Source: [Enterobacter] lignolyticus SCF1
Lineage (GTDB): Bacteria; Pseudomonadota; Gammaproteobacteria; Enterobacterales; Enterobacteriaceae
DNA: 64,000 nt
NCBI RefSeq assembly: GCF_000164865.1
Contig: NC_014618.1
Coordinates: 1,860,001-1,924,000 of the forward strand
Direction of reading: 5' to 3'
The notes under the pieces were generated by a model. It was not told where the DNA came from and made no database searches. It worked only from the letters and a program-made list of their open reading frames with translations. Below, piece after piece: positions 44,853 through 53,388 of the stretch (the first letter of the stretch is position 1; each line of letters begins with the position of its first letter). Made by a program: the position numbers and the translations under genes.

Positions 44853-44878
44853 AAAAACCCCGCCGAGGCGGGGTTTTT
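44853..44878 (+). terminator. Rho-independent terminator of the cbi-cob operon
   Basis: AAAAACCCCGCC (44853-44864) pairs with GGCGGGGTTTTT (44867-44878) with a very small loop, 9 bases after the cobT stop. The A and T tracts make it symmetric, so it may also serve the leftward tRNA-Asn transcript. Confidence 0.9.
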
Positions 44879-44883
44879 AAATT

Positions 44884-44959
44884 TGGCTCCTCTGACTGGA
44901 CTCGAACCAGTGACATACGGATTAACAGTCCGCCGTTCTACCGACTGAACTACAGAGGA
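44884..44959 (-). tRNA. tRNA-Asn (anticodon GTT)
   Basis: A 76-base gene with encoded CCA. The acceptor stem TCCTCTG pairs with CAGAGGA, the T-loop is GGTTCGAGTCC and the anticodon loop CTGTTAA places GTT at 44924-44926. In E. coli several asn tRNAs lie in this chromosomal neighbourhood; which copy this is cannot be told. tRNA-Asn genes here are known integration sites for islands. Confidence 0.96.
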
Positions 44960-45059
44960 ATCGTGTGAACGAGGCGAATACTACTGGCCGTCGTTTTTTG
45001 TGTCAACACTAAAATTAACTTACTGATTCAACTGGCTGAGATTAGCGCAATGTGTTGTT

Positions 45060-45857
45060 TTAGTGAACTGTACGCGGATTTCCTTCGTTGCTGTGGGCAT
45101 TATCACGAATTCGTAATAACGGATCCTGACGGTAGAAATGGCAAAAACGCTGCCACAGCGCCGGGAAACGCGGGGCAAAAAGCTCCGGGGCGCTGAAGAA
45201 GTACTCCGACAATACGGCGAAACATTCGGCCGGGTCGGTCGCGGCATAGGCATCAATGCTGGCGGCGCTTTCTCCCACCAGGTCTATCTCGTCCTGAATG
45301 TTGTTCATTGCCGCATGGAGGTCGTGTTCCCAGCCAGCGACTTCGCGCAGCGGGATGAGCGGCACGCCGCTGGCGCGATCGCCATTGCGGGTATCAAGCT
45401 TATGCGCCACTTCGTGCACGACGAGGTTAAAGCCGGAGGCGTCGAATGAATCCTGGATATCAAGCCAGTTCAGAATGATGGGGCCCTGCTGCCAGCTCTG
45501 ACCGGACTGAACGACCCGCTGGTTGTGGACAAGACCGATGTCGTCCTGCCATTCGTCGTCGACCACAAAGGGGGCAGGGTAGACCAGCACTTCGTGGAAA
45601 CCATCAAGCCACTCAAGGCCCAGTTCCAGCACAGGCAGGCAGAACAGCAGGGCAATACGCGCGTGCTGTTCCGGCGTGAGCGTGAGCCCCTGGAGGGGGA
45701 CAATCCGCTTCTGCTGCAAAAAACGCTCCGCCAGGTGAGTCAGGTTCTCCTGCTCATCAATCGAAAGGTTCGCTAAAACAGGAATCGCAAGTGCCTGTTC
45801 CCACTGAATACCGGCTTCGTGGGGCGCATCATGTGTTTTCCAGGGCCATTTAATCAT
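45060..45857 (-). CDS. mtfA: Mlc titration factor A / zinc peptidase
   Basis: Cytosolic zinc metallopeptidase that binds and inactivates the glucose repressor Mlc. It is 265 residues, as in E. coli, with the HEVAH zinc motif at H148-E149-x-x-H152 and the downstream glutamate region AECFAVLSEYFF. I chose ATG at 45857 (MIKWPWK) rather than the GTG at 45890, on homology. The position next to asn and ser tRNA genes is the usual one. Confidence 0.94.
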   Translation of the reverse strand: MIKWPWKTHDAPHEAGIQWEQALAIPVLANLSIDEQENLTHLAERFLQQKRIVPLQGLTLTPEQHARIALLFCLPVLELGLEWLDGFHEVLVYPAPFVVDDEWQDDIGLVHNQRVVQSGQSWQQGPIILNWLDIQDSFDASGFNLVVHEVAHKLDTRNGDRASGVPLIPLREVAGWEHDLHAAMNNIQDEIDLVGESAASIDAYAATDPAECFAVLSEYFFSAPELFAPRFPALWQRFCHFYRQDPLLRIRDNAHSNEGNPRTVH

Positions 45858-45950
45858 CGCTTTGCTCGCAAACTCGTCACTTGAACACAATTAAAGGGAC
45901 AGGGTCTGTTAAAATGCCAAAGATCCTGGCATTATGGCAACCACCTCAGC

Positions 45951-46040
45951 GGAGAGATGCCGGAGCGGCTGAACGGACCGGTCTCGAAAACCGGAGTAGG
46001 GGCAACTCTACCGGGGGTTCAAATCCCCCTCTCTCCGCCA
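45951..46040 (+). tRNA. serU: tRNA-Ser (anticodon CGA)
   Basis: A 90-base class II tRNA with long variable arm and encoded CCA. Acceptor GGAGAGA pairs with TCTCTCC, the anticodon CGA is at 45985-45987 and the T-arm is GGGGGTTCAAATCCCCC. In E. coli the Ser-CGA gene is serU and lies in the same neighbourhood. Confidence 0.95.
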
Positions 46041-47002
46041 CTATTCAACCATTTACGTAATCCTCTTTCAACGACCACTATCACACTTGGAATTACCTGG
46101 AATATCCATTGGGAATATTTTCAGGGATCGGTGCATCAAGTGTAGGCGTAATTTTAACCTTCCTGGCGTAAACCAGGACTTGTCCTTCTGTCTTGTGTCC
46201 GGAGAAAAGTTGCTTGTCGCGACTGGGCGCAGTAGTGCGCCGTGTGCCCTTATGCAAGGGTATACGGCCTATATGCATATTTCTGTCATTCTGCATGTGG
46301 CAAATCGTGCGATCATAAATGAATGATAAGACAGTTTAATAATTGACAATGTTCTTAAATCGCAGCACAAATTTCTTAAATCAAAAACAGGCGAGCATCG
46401 TAAGTCACGATAAAACAGGCATAAAAAGCAGGGACCGCTAAGAATTTATTCGCCAAGGTAATTAAGATGCGTCATTAGCGTTTGATCCATCCATTTCCCC
46501 TCTATTGACTCGTTTTCAGCGCAATGTAAAACTGTACTCAGGAAATAGTTAAAGAGTGCTAATTAAATATCATCGCATCAGCGCAGGTATACGGATAAAC
46601 CTCGCTAATGCTATGGATATATTTTCATAAATATTCTGACTCCCTTTCTGTCATTGCTTTTTAAAAGGAGTTATCAGGCAATGTGAAACATTTATCTGGC
46701 ATGCAGGTTTCAGAGCAAATCGTAATAATTTCCAGTGGATAGCTATTTCCCCCGATGACGTTTTCAGGATGCATTGGAATTAACGTCTATGTAACAGTTA
46801 TTCCATAACAGGAATGCGTGGGAAATAAATAAGGCACTTATTTAACTGCAATTCACATTCCGTTAAAGAATTCTTTCGGATATTTCTTCTGAAGGGACGG
46901 GTATTTTTATATTTCAACGTAATAAACCTGCAGCCCATATATACATTTTTATAAAACCGCTGAAACAGATGGGCAGATTTAAATAGTTAACGAGCGTGTA
47001 AC
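46041..47002. other. AT-rich intergenic region between tRNA-Ser and the autotransporter
   Basis: About 960 bases with no full gene. The first 160 bases contain the possible integrase tail described separately. The rest is markedly AT-rich, as often upstream of horizontally acquired surface proteins. A weak promoter-like pair is present (TTGACT 46505-46510; TAAAAC 46527-46532, 16-base spacer), which would give a leader of about 460 bases. No terminator, tRNA or repeat is evident. Confidence 0.5.
46093..46200 (-). pseudogene. Possible remnant of a tyrosine-recombinase C-terminus
   Basis: On the minus strand, ending 52 bases from the tRNA-Ser 3' end, a frame reads GHKTEGQVLVYARK, then KITPTLDAPIPE and a stop. 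The GHKTE...Y pattern resembles the end of phage or island integrases, where the catalytic tyrosine follows the GH box. Codons upstream do not look like an integrase, so at most a decayed tail is left. Supported only by this short pattern and the tRNA context. Confidence 0.35.
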
Positions 47003-50000
47003 ATGAACAAAATATTCAGAGTTGTCCGTAGCGAAGCCACTGGTGCCTGGGTCGCTGTATCCGAGTTTGCCAGGGCCCGAGGAAAACGAACCGGGCGTCG
47101 CGCGCTGGCGGGCTTGTCTGCGGCGGTAGCCATTATCGTGTCGGCAATGATCGGGATAGCGCCGTCGTTCGCCGCGACGGTCGCGATCGATGCGGGAGAT
47201 ACCGCTTATCTGTCGCAGCTCTATGGCGCCGGTTCAGGTCAGGCAAACCGTTTATCTGATCTCATTTTTTATGGCACCAGCACCTCACCGGCAACGCTTA
47301 TCGTCGACAGCAATACGACTCTGGGTTCCGACAGTTGGCTGTTTAATGCGACCGGCAACGGGGTTAACCTGATTAGCCTGAGTGGAACCCAGCAAGCGGT
47401 CATTAAACTGCTGGACGGTATTAATATGACAATAAGCAACTCTGTGGGAGGGGCGGTTTATAGTGCTGCCACTACCTCAGGGATTGTGTACGAGCTCGGC
47501 GATGGCAGCCAGCTACGTTTTATCGATAACCATGCCAGTAATGGCTCCCGCAGCCTTATTATCTCCAGTTCGGATGTGGTTTTCCGCGGTGCGAACGGAA
47601 CCGTCGTATTTGATAACAACAGCGCATACACCTACGATCCCGCTGTTGATACCATTAACGGCGATGTCATATTTGAAGGCAATGCAACGCTGACTAATAA
47701 CGCCAATCCCGGCATTTCCGGGGGCGTCATTCGGACACGTTACACGGGCGATATCATCTTCAGCGGCACGGACGCCATCGTTATTATCGGTAATAACTAC
47801 TCAACCAGCTCGGGCGGCGCGCTGTTTTCCGACGGAAATGTGCAGTTTTATGGTAACGCTGATATTTATGGCAACCGGGGCATCAGAGATACTGCGGGCG
47901 CCATTGTTGCGCAGACCGGTCTGATAATGGAAACAAACGGCACCGATGGCATAAAAGTGCATGATAACTACTCCAATACCCAGTCTGCGGGCGCCATCTT
48001 GATCGGCAACGGGGCGAGCTACACCGGCACAAGCCTGCTGCACGCAAAAAACAGCGATATCCAGTTTTATAATAATTTCACCCAGGTCGGCGCCGGTACG
48101 ACGCCTAATCTGACCAACGCGGTGGCTAACGCCATCAATATCCGCCAGCCGAACGGCACCCTGAACATCGCCGCTGAAGCGGGACGCCAGGTGCTGTTTC
48201 GCGACCCGATCACCAGCTTTAACGCCAACGGCGCAGTCGTGAATGTGGTTGTCGGGATCAACACCACCAACGGCAGCGACAGTACCGACGGGAAAGTCAC
48301 CTTTACCGGGGAAGATTTCACTGCTGGCTCACTGAGCACACAATCGCGGATTTACGCTAAAACCACCGTTTATGGCGGCGAGATGGAGCTGAAAGACAAC
48401 GCGCAGTACGGCGTGAACTCCAGTAGCACCAGCTTCACGCTGAAGGACGGCGCAACATTATTATCAACCGGTACGGCGGCGAACGCTGTGAATGTGCTTT
48501 CATCCGGCACAATGAATTTCGCTGATGGTTCGCTGATTAAAAGCAGCGGCGACAGCACGCTGCAGCTCAACGCCAGTAACCGACTGATTGGCGCCGCGGC
48601 GGGTGATACGGTGACGATTGCAACCGACGGAACCGATCGGCTGACGCTCGGCGGCGTTCTTACGGGGCAGGGAAAACTGGAAAAAACAGGCTCGGGCGTT
48701 TTATTGGCGGGTAACGCCTGGCAGTTCCTCAATAGCGGCGGCTTCAATCTGGCCGAAGGGACGCTGAACGCACAAAACATGGCGCAGAGTTTTACCTCGC
48801 TGGATGTCCAGCCCGGTGCGCTGTTGACCATGGGCAACAGCGGCGCGGACCTGGCGATCGCCGATCGCGCCATGATTGCCGGGACGCTGGAAAACGTTCA
48901 GACGCTGACAAAATCCGGTAGCGGCGACCTGCAGATAGCTAACTCGGTGGGCGCTAACCGCCTGAATATGTCTGGCGGTACGTTGAAAATTGATGCGGAT
49001 AAAACGCTGACCATTGCCGCTGACGCGAACCTCGGCAACGGCGTGGCCACACAGGTCGATATTGCCAGCGACCCGGCGCTGAGTGCCGATACGCTCCAGC
49101 TCGCAGGAAACAATACGCTGGATATTACCGGTTACGCGCCCGTCACGGATGAGAATCAGTATACCCTGATCCACACCCAGAACGGGATCGGCGGCGATTT
49201 CCGCTACACCGTCGCCGGACAGGCTTTGCAGGATTACGTCGATATTGACCATTTCCTGATTGGATGGGCGAAGAAAGATAACGACAGCAAAAATGTCATC
49301 GCGAAGTTTGATCTGGTCTGGTTAAACACCGAAAACGCCAGTGCGCACGGTACGTTCAACGTCGCGGGCAATAACAGCTTTACCCTCGGCGACGCACTGC
49401 AGGACAACACACTCTCCGCCGCATATGGCTTCGGCTGGGACGGAAAAAGCCTCAGTAAAACCGGCGACGGTACGCTGATTTTCTCCGCCATCAATAGCTA
49501 TACCGGCAGCACCACCGTCAATGCGGGCACGCTGCGGACCGATATCGCCGATACCCTGAACAGCAGCAGCGACATCATCATCAACGATGGCGTGCTCGAT
49601 CTGAACGGTAACGACCAGCAGGCCAACCGCCTGAGCGGCAGCGGCGGTACGCTCTTGCTGAACGGCGCGACGCTGACCGCCGTTAACGCCACAGACGCTG
49701 ACAATACGCGCTTTGCAGGCGATATCGCCGACGGCGATGTGGCTGGCGGTCGCTTTATCAAAACCGGTGACGGTAGCCTGACGCTGGCGGGGCAGACCGG
49801 CTGGACCGCAGACACAGAGCTGAACGCGGGTGAACTGATCCTTGATGGCGTCAACGGCGGCGCACAGCTGACCAGCAACATCATCGGCAGCAGCGGCAGC
49901 CGCTTGAACCTGCAAAACGGCGCACGACTGACCGGGTGGATCGATCCGACCGATGTGGATATCGATACGGCCAGCCGCTGGAACATGACTGCCGATTCGC

Positions 50001-51409
50001 AGGTCAACAACCTGAGCAGCGCCGGGACCATTGCGATTTCCAGGCCGACGGGCAGTGATTTCAAAACCCTGACCGTTGAGGGCAACTACACCGGCAGCGA
50101 CGGGCTTATCGCGATGAACACCGCGCTGGGCGGGGATGACTCACCGACGGACAAACTGATCGTCCACGGCAGCACAGCCGGCAACACTCGGGTGAGCGTG
50201 ACCAATACCGGCGGTACCGGGAAACAGACGGTGAACGGTATCGAAATGATTCAGGTCGAAGGTAGCTCTGCGGGGAACTTTGCCCTGACCACCGGCACCG
50301 TGGAAGCTGGCGCCTGGGTCTATACCCTGGCGAAAGGCACCGACGCTGCGGCGAATAACTGGTACCTGACCAGTAAATGGAGCGGGGTGGTTCCGTCGCC
50401 GGTCGTTGATCCGACGGCCGCGAATGCGCTGCGCCCGGAAGCCGGCAGCTACATCAGCAATATCGCGGCGGCCAACACGCTGTTTAACACCCGTCTGCAC
50501 GACCGTCTCGGTGAACCGCAGTACACTGGTGCGCTGAAAGATGAGGGACCGGCCAGCCGTCTGTGGATGCGGCAGGTCGGCGGTCACGAGCGTTCGTCTG
50601 CTGGTGACGGTCAACTGAAGACCCAGAGCAACCGCTATGTGCTGCAGCTGGGCGGCGATATCGCGCAGTGGAGCCGCGACGGCCAGGACCGCTGGCATCT
50701 GGGCGTGATGGGGGGCTATGCCAGTGAGCGCAGCAACACCCGCAGCGACCGCGCCGGGTACGGCTCTGACGGACGCATCAGCGGCTACAGCGCTGGCCTG
50801 TACGGCACCTGGTACCAGAACGAGGCGGATAAAACCGGGGCGTATGTCGACAGCTGGATGCTGTACAACTGGTTCGACAACAGCGTGAGTGCGGATAACC
50901 GTGACGGCGACAGCTACCGCTCAAAAGGGCTGACCGCATCGCTGGAGGCCGGTTACACCCTGAAGGCCGGGGAGTTTACCGGCAGCCAGGGGACGCTGAA
51001 CGCCTGGTATATCCAGCCGCAGGCGCAGGTCACCTGGATGGGCGTGAAGGACGACGCACATACCCGGCATGACGGCACCCGCATCGAAACCCAGGGCGAC
51101 GGCAACATTCAGACGCGTCTGGGTGTCAGAACCTGGCTGAACAGCCACCACAAGCTGGATGACGGCAAACAGCGCGAATTCCAGCCGTTCGTGGAGGTGA
51201 ACTGGATCCACAACAGCGAAACCTTTGGCGTGAGGATGGACGGCACCCCGGTCCGCCGCGATGGCGCCCGCAACCTGGCGGAAATTCGCACCGGGGTAGA
51301 GGGCAAAGTGAATGACCGGCTGAGCGTGTGGGCTAACGTGGGCGTGCAGATGGGTGATAAAGGTTATAGCGACACCCAGGGGATGCTGGGGGTGAAATAC
51401 CGCTGGTAA
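47003..51409 (+). CDS. Large autotransporter (type Va) outer-membrane protein
   Basis: A 1468-residue classical monomeric autotransporter. It begins with an extended signal region (MNKIFRVVRSEATGAWVAVS, the ESPR) and hydrophobic signal peptide ending PSFAA near residue 57. The passenger (about 58-1150) is rich in Asn, Gly, Ser and Thr as in pertactin-like beta-helices and has autotransporter-associated repeats at about 817 (LSKTGDGTLIFSAINSYTG) and 917 (FIKTGDGSLTLAGQTGW). A proline-bearing linker follows (SGVVPSPVVDPTAAN). The C-terminal beta-barrel (about 1200-1468) contains LWMRQVGGHERS and ends GVKYRW. It is probably an adhesin or biofilm factor; substrate and named family are not recognised. 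The promoter is not obvious and the SD is weak. Confidence 0.9.
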   Translation: MNKIFRVVRSEATGAWVAVSEFARARGKRTGRRALAGLSAAVAIIVSAMIGIAPSFAATVAIDAGDTAYLSQLYGAGSGQANRLSDLIFYGTSTSPATLIVDSNTTLGSDSWLFNATGNGVNLISLSGTQQAVIKLLDGINMTISNSVGGAVYSAATTSGIVYELGDGSQLRFIDNHASNGSRSLIISSSDVVFRGANGTVVFDNNSAYTYDPAVDTINGDVIFEGNATLTNNANPGISGGVIRTRYTGDIIFSGTDAIVIIGNNYSTSSGGALFSDGNVQFYGNADIYGNRGIRDTAGAIVAQTGLIMETNGTDGIKVHDNYSNTQSAGAILIGNGASYTGTSLLHAKNSDIQFYNNFTQVGAGTTPNLTNAVANAINIRQPNGTLNIAAEAGRQVLFRDPITSFNANGAVVNVVVGINTTNGSDSTDGKVTFTGEDFTAGSLSTQSRIYAKTTVYGGEMELKDNAQYGVNSSSTSFTLKDGATLLSTGTAANAVNVLSSGTMNFADGSLIKSSGDSTLQLNASNRLIGAAAGDTVTIATDGTDRLTLGGVLTGQGKLEKTGSGVLLAGNAWQFLNSGGFNLAEGTLNAQNMAQSFTSLDVQPGALLTMGNSGADLAIADRAMIAGTLENVQTLTKSGSGDLQIANSVGANRLNMSGGTLKIDADKTLTIAADANLGNGVATQVDIASDPALSADTLQLAGNNTLDITGYAPVTDENQYTLIHTQNGIGGDFRYTVAGQALQDYVDIDHFLIGWAKKDNDSKNVIAKFDLVWLNTENASAHGTFNVAGNNSFTLGDALQDNTLSAAYGFGWDGKSLSKTGDGTLIFSAINSYTGSTTVNAGTLRTDIADTLNSSSDIIINDGVLDLNGNDQQANRLSGSGGTLLLNGATLTAVNATDADNTRFAGDIADGDVAGGRFIKTGDGSLTLAGQTGWTADTELNAGELILDGVNGGAQLTSNIIGSSGSRLNLQNGARLTGWIDPTDVDIDTASRWNMTADSQVNNLSSAGTIAISRPTGSDFKTLTVEGNYTGSDGLIAMNTALGGDDSPTDKLIVHGSTAGNTRVSVTNTGGTGKQTVNGIEMIQVEGSSAGNFALTTGTVEAGAWVYTLAKGTDAAANNWYLTSKWSGVVPSPVVDPTAANALRPEAGSYISNIAAANTLFNTRLHDRLGEPQYTGALKDEGPASRLWMRQVGGHERSSAGDGQLKTQSNRYVLQLGGDIAQWSRDGQDRWHLGVMGGYASERSNTRSDRAGYGSDGRISGYSAGLYGTWYQNEADKTGAYVDSWMLYNWFDNSVSADNRDGDSYRSKGLTASLEAGYTLKAGEFTGSQGTLNAWYIQPQAQVTWMGVKDDAHTRHDGTRIETQGDGNIQTRLGVRTWLNSHHKLDDGKQREFQPFVEVNWIHNSETFGVRMDGTPVRRDGARNLAEIRTGVEGKVNDRLSVWANVGVQMGDKGYSDTQGMLGVKYRW

Positions 51410-51461
51410 CAAACTCCCTGCGACGGTAGCGGGCTCCTGGCGTCGCACGCTGTCAGGAGGG

Positions 51462-51490
51462 TTGACATTATTCAATATATAATTTTATAT
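51462..51490 (+). promoter_or_regulatory. Strong sigma-70 promoter upstream of the CoA-disulfide reductase gene
   Basis: A perfect -35 TTGACA at 51462-51467 is followed, after 17 bases, by TTATAT at 51485-51490 (TATAAT at 51488-51493 is offset by 3). The start of transcription would be near 51497, about 63 bases before the ATG. Confidence 0.65.
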
Positions 51491-51510
51491 AATATAATTT
51501 GATATAATAT
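51477..51510. repeat. 15-bp tandem repeat overlapping the promoter (operator candidate)
   Basis: ATATAATTTTATATA (51477-51491) is repeated as ATATAATTTGATATA (51492-51506) with one mismatch and then ATAT (51507-51510). The repeat covers the -10 region and start site, as a repressor operator would. No regulator gene is adjacent. Confidence 0.6.
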
Positions 51511-51559
51511 TACCAGGTCTGGCTGCGCTTGCCTGGCCGCTACTGGGGAGGAAGATAGG

Positions 51560-53218
51560 ATGAAAATTGTTATTGTCGGTGGTGTTGCCGGTGGGGCGTC
51601 CGCCGCCGCCAGAGCTCGTCGTCTGTCAGAAGATGCCGATATCGTGGTGCTGGAAAGAGGGGAATACGTTTCCTTCGCGAACTGCGGGTTGCCGTATCAC
51701 ATTGGCGGGACCATCCCGTTGCGCCAGTCGCTGATATTGAAAACGCCGCAGGAGTTTAAGGCTCGCTTCAATATTGACGTCCGGGTGCGTCACGAGGTGA
51801 TGTCGGTTGAGCCGGCGCAAAAAACGGTGACGGTTAAGAACCTCGCTACCGGGGAAATCTATACTGAGACATGGGATCGCCTGCTGTTAAGTACAGGCGC
51901 CGCGCCGGTCATCCCGCCGATACCTGGGGTAGCGGAGCCGGGTGTATTTTCCCTTCGCAGCATAAGCGATATGGATGCCATCCTGGCATGGATTGCAGAA
52001 CGCTCGGTTTCTCACGCTACGCTGGTGGGCGGCGGTTTCATCGGTCTGGAGGTTATGGAAGCTCTGACCGAACGGGGCATTCGCGTGACGCTGCTGGAGA
52101 TGGGGGAACAGGTCATGGCGCCCGTGGATCCGGAAATGGCATCCGCGCTACATCAGGAAATTCGTGAGCATGGCGTGGATTTACGGCTGAAGACGGCATT
52201 AAAGCAGGTATCCAGAACGGCTGACGGCCTGAGCGTTGAGCTTTCGTCCGGCGACGCGCTGCGTACGGATATGGTGCTGATGGCTATTGGCGTTAAACCG
52301 GAAAGCCGGCTGGCCGTTGAGGCGGGTATTGTTTCCGGCAAACGGGGCGGGATTCAGGTGAATGCGAATATGCAGACGTCATTCCCGGACATTTATGCTG
52401 TTGGCGATGCGGTCGAAACCCCGGATCTCGTCTTCGGCGAACCTGCGCTACTTCCTCTCGCCGGGCCGGCTAACCGCCAGGGGCGTATTGCGGCCGACAA
52501 CATGCTTGACCGTCACAGCCAGTATCGCGGGAGTCAGGGAACGGCAATCTGCAAAGTCTTTTCCCTGAGCATTGGCAGCTGCGGCGCCAGTGAAAAGCAG
52601 CTGAAGGCGCATGGCGCCCGCTACGAGAAGGTGTATGTTCACGGCGCCGATCGCGCCAGCTATTACCCCGGCGCGACGATGATGAGCCTGAAGCTGCTGT
52701 TTGACCCGATCTCCGGTGCGATTCTGGGCGCCCAGTGCAGTGGCAAGAACGGCGTCGATAAGCGCATTGATGTGCTGGCGGTCGCGCAGCGCGCCGGGTT
52801 AAGCGTTACCGATCTTGAACATCTGGAGCTCACCTATGCGCCGCCGTTCAACAGCGCGAGGGATCTGGTCAATCAGGCCGGAATGGTGGCGAGCAATGTC
52901 ATCAATGGGGATACGGCCATCTGTCATGCCGGAGAAATAGTGACAATGGATACTGAGCGTCAGTGCCTGGTGGATATCCGCAGCCCTGGGGAGTTGGCCC
53001 AGTTTGGCGAATACCCTAATGCGCTGGCCATTCCTGTGGATGAACTCCGGAGCCATCTGGATAGCCTTCCCCGGGACAAAGAGATCCTGATCGGGTGCCA
53101 GAGTGGTTTAAGAGGCCATGTCGTATTGCGTATCCTTCAGGCTCACGGTTTCCGCGCCCGTAACCTCAGCGGTGGCTATAAGACCTGGCGGGCCGTTGTG
53201 CAGGCCATGAACGTATAA
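51560..53218 (+). CDS. CoA-disulfide reductase fused to a rhodanese domain
   Basis: A 552-residue FAD/NAD(P)H enzyme with two parts. Residues 1 to about 445 are a pyridine-nucleotide disulfide oxidoreductase of the CoA-disulfide/CoA-persulfide reductase type: FAD loop VIVGGVAGGASAAARARR, single active cysteine C42 in SFANCGLPYHIGG, and NAD loop LVGGGFIGLEVME. Residues about 460-552 are a rhodanese domain with catalytic C513 in CQSGLRG. Such fusions reduce CoA or protein persulfides and polysulfides, releasing sulfide. GGGGAGG lies before the ATG. It is probably co-transcribed with the downstream metal ATPase 170 bases away. The exact substrate is inferred from the family. Confidence 0.87.
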   Translation: MKIVIVGGVAGGASAAARARRLSEDADIVVLERGEYVSFANCGLPYHIGGTIPLRQSLILKTPQEFKARFNIDVRVRHEVMSVEPAQKTVTVKNLATGEIYTETWDRLLLSTGAAPVIPPIPGVAEPGVFSLRSISDMDAILAWIAERSVSHATLVGGGFIGLEVMEALTERGIRVTLLEMGEQVMAPVDPEMASALHQEIREHGVDLRLKTALKQVSRTADGLSVELSSGDALRTDMVLMAIGVKPESRLAVEAGIVSGKRGGIQVNANMQTSFPDIYAVGDAVETPDLVFGEPALLPLAGPANRQGRIAADNMLDRHSQYRGSQGTAICKVFSLSIGSCGASEKQLKAHGARYEKVYVHGADRASYYPGATMMSLKLLFDPISGAILGAQCSGKNGVDKRIDVLAVAQRAGLSVTDLEHLELTYAPPFNSARDLVNQAGMVASNVINGDTAICHAGEIVTMDTERQCLVDIRSPGELAQFGEYPNALAIPVDELRSHLDSLPRDKEILIGCQSGLRGHVVLRILQAHGFRARNLSGGYKTWRAVVQAMNV

Positions 53219-53226
53219 CACCGAAG

Positions 53227-53249
53227 CTGGCCCCATCGCCCGGGGCCAG
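53227..53249 (+). repeat. GC-rich hairpin between the reductase and ATPase genes
   Basis: CTGGCCCC (53227-53234) and GGGGCCAG (53242-53249) form an 8-bp stem 9 bases after the reductase stop. No T-run follows, so it may attenuate or protect the mRNA rather than fully terminate. Confidence 0.55.
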
Positions 53250-53388
53250 TAAGGTACTGTATCGCGAAGGCGTCACATGCGTCTGCAACGCCAGCCCTGA
53301 TATGATCCGCTGAACCTTTTAGCGTATAAATACTATTGTATTGCCGCACGCCGATATGTCCGTTACAGCAGCAAGGGAGTTTCACATC

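Noticed and set aside
44853..46040. tRNA-Asn and tRNA-Ser as direct evidence of an intact island with attL/attR
   Set aside because: No duplicated tRNA 3' end could be found by eye in the window; only a possible integrase remnant is noted.
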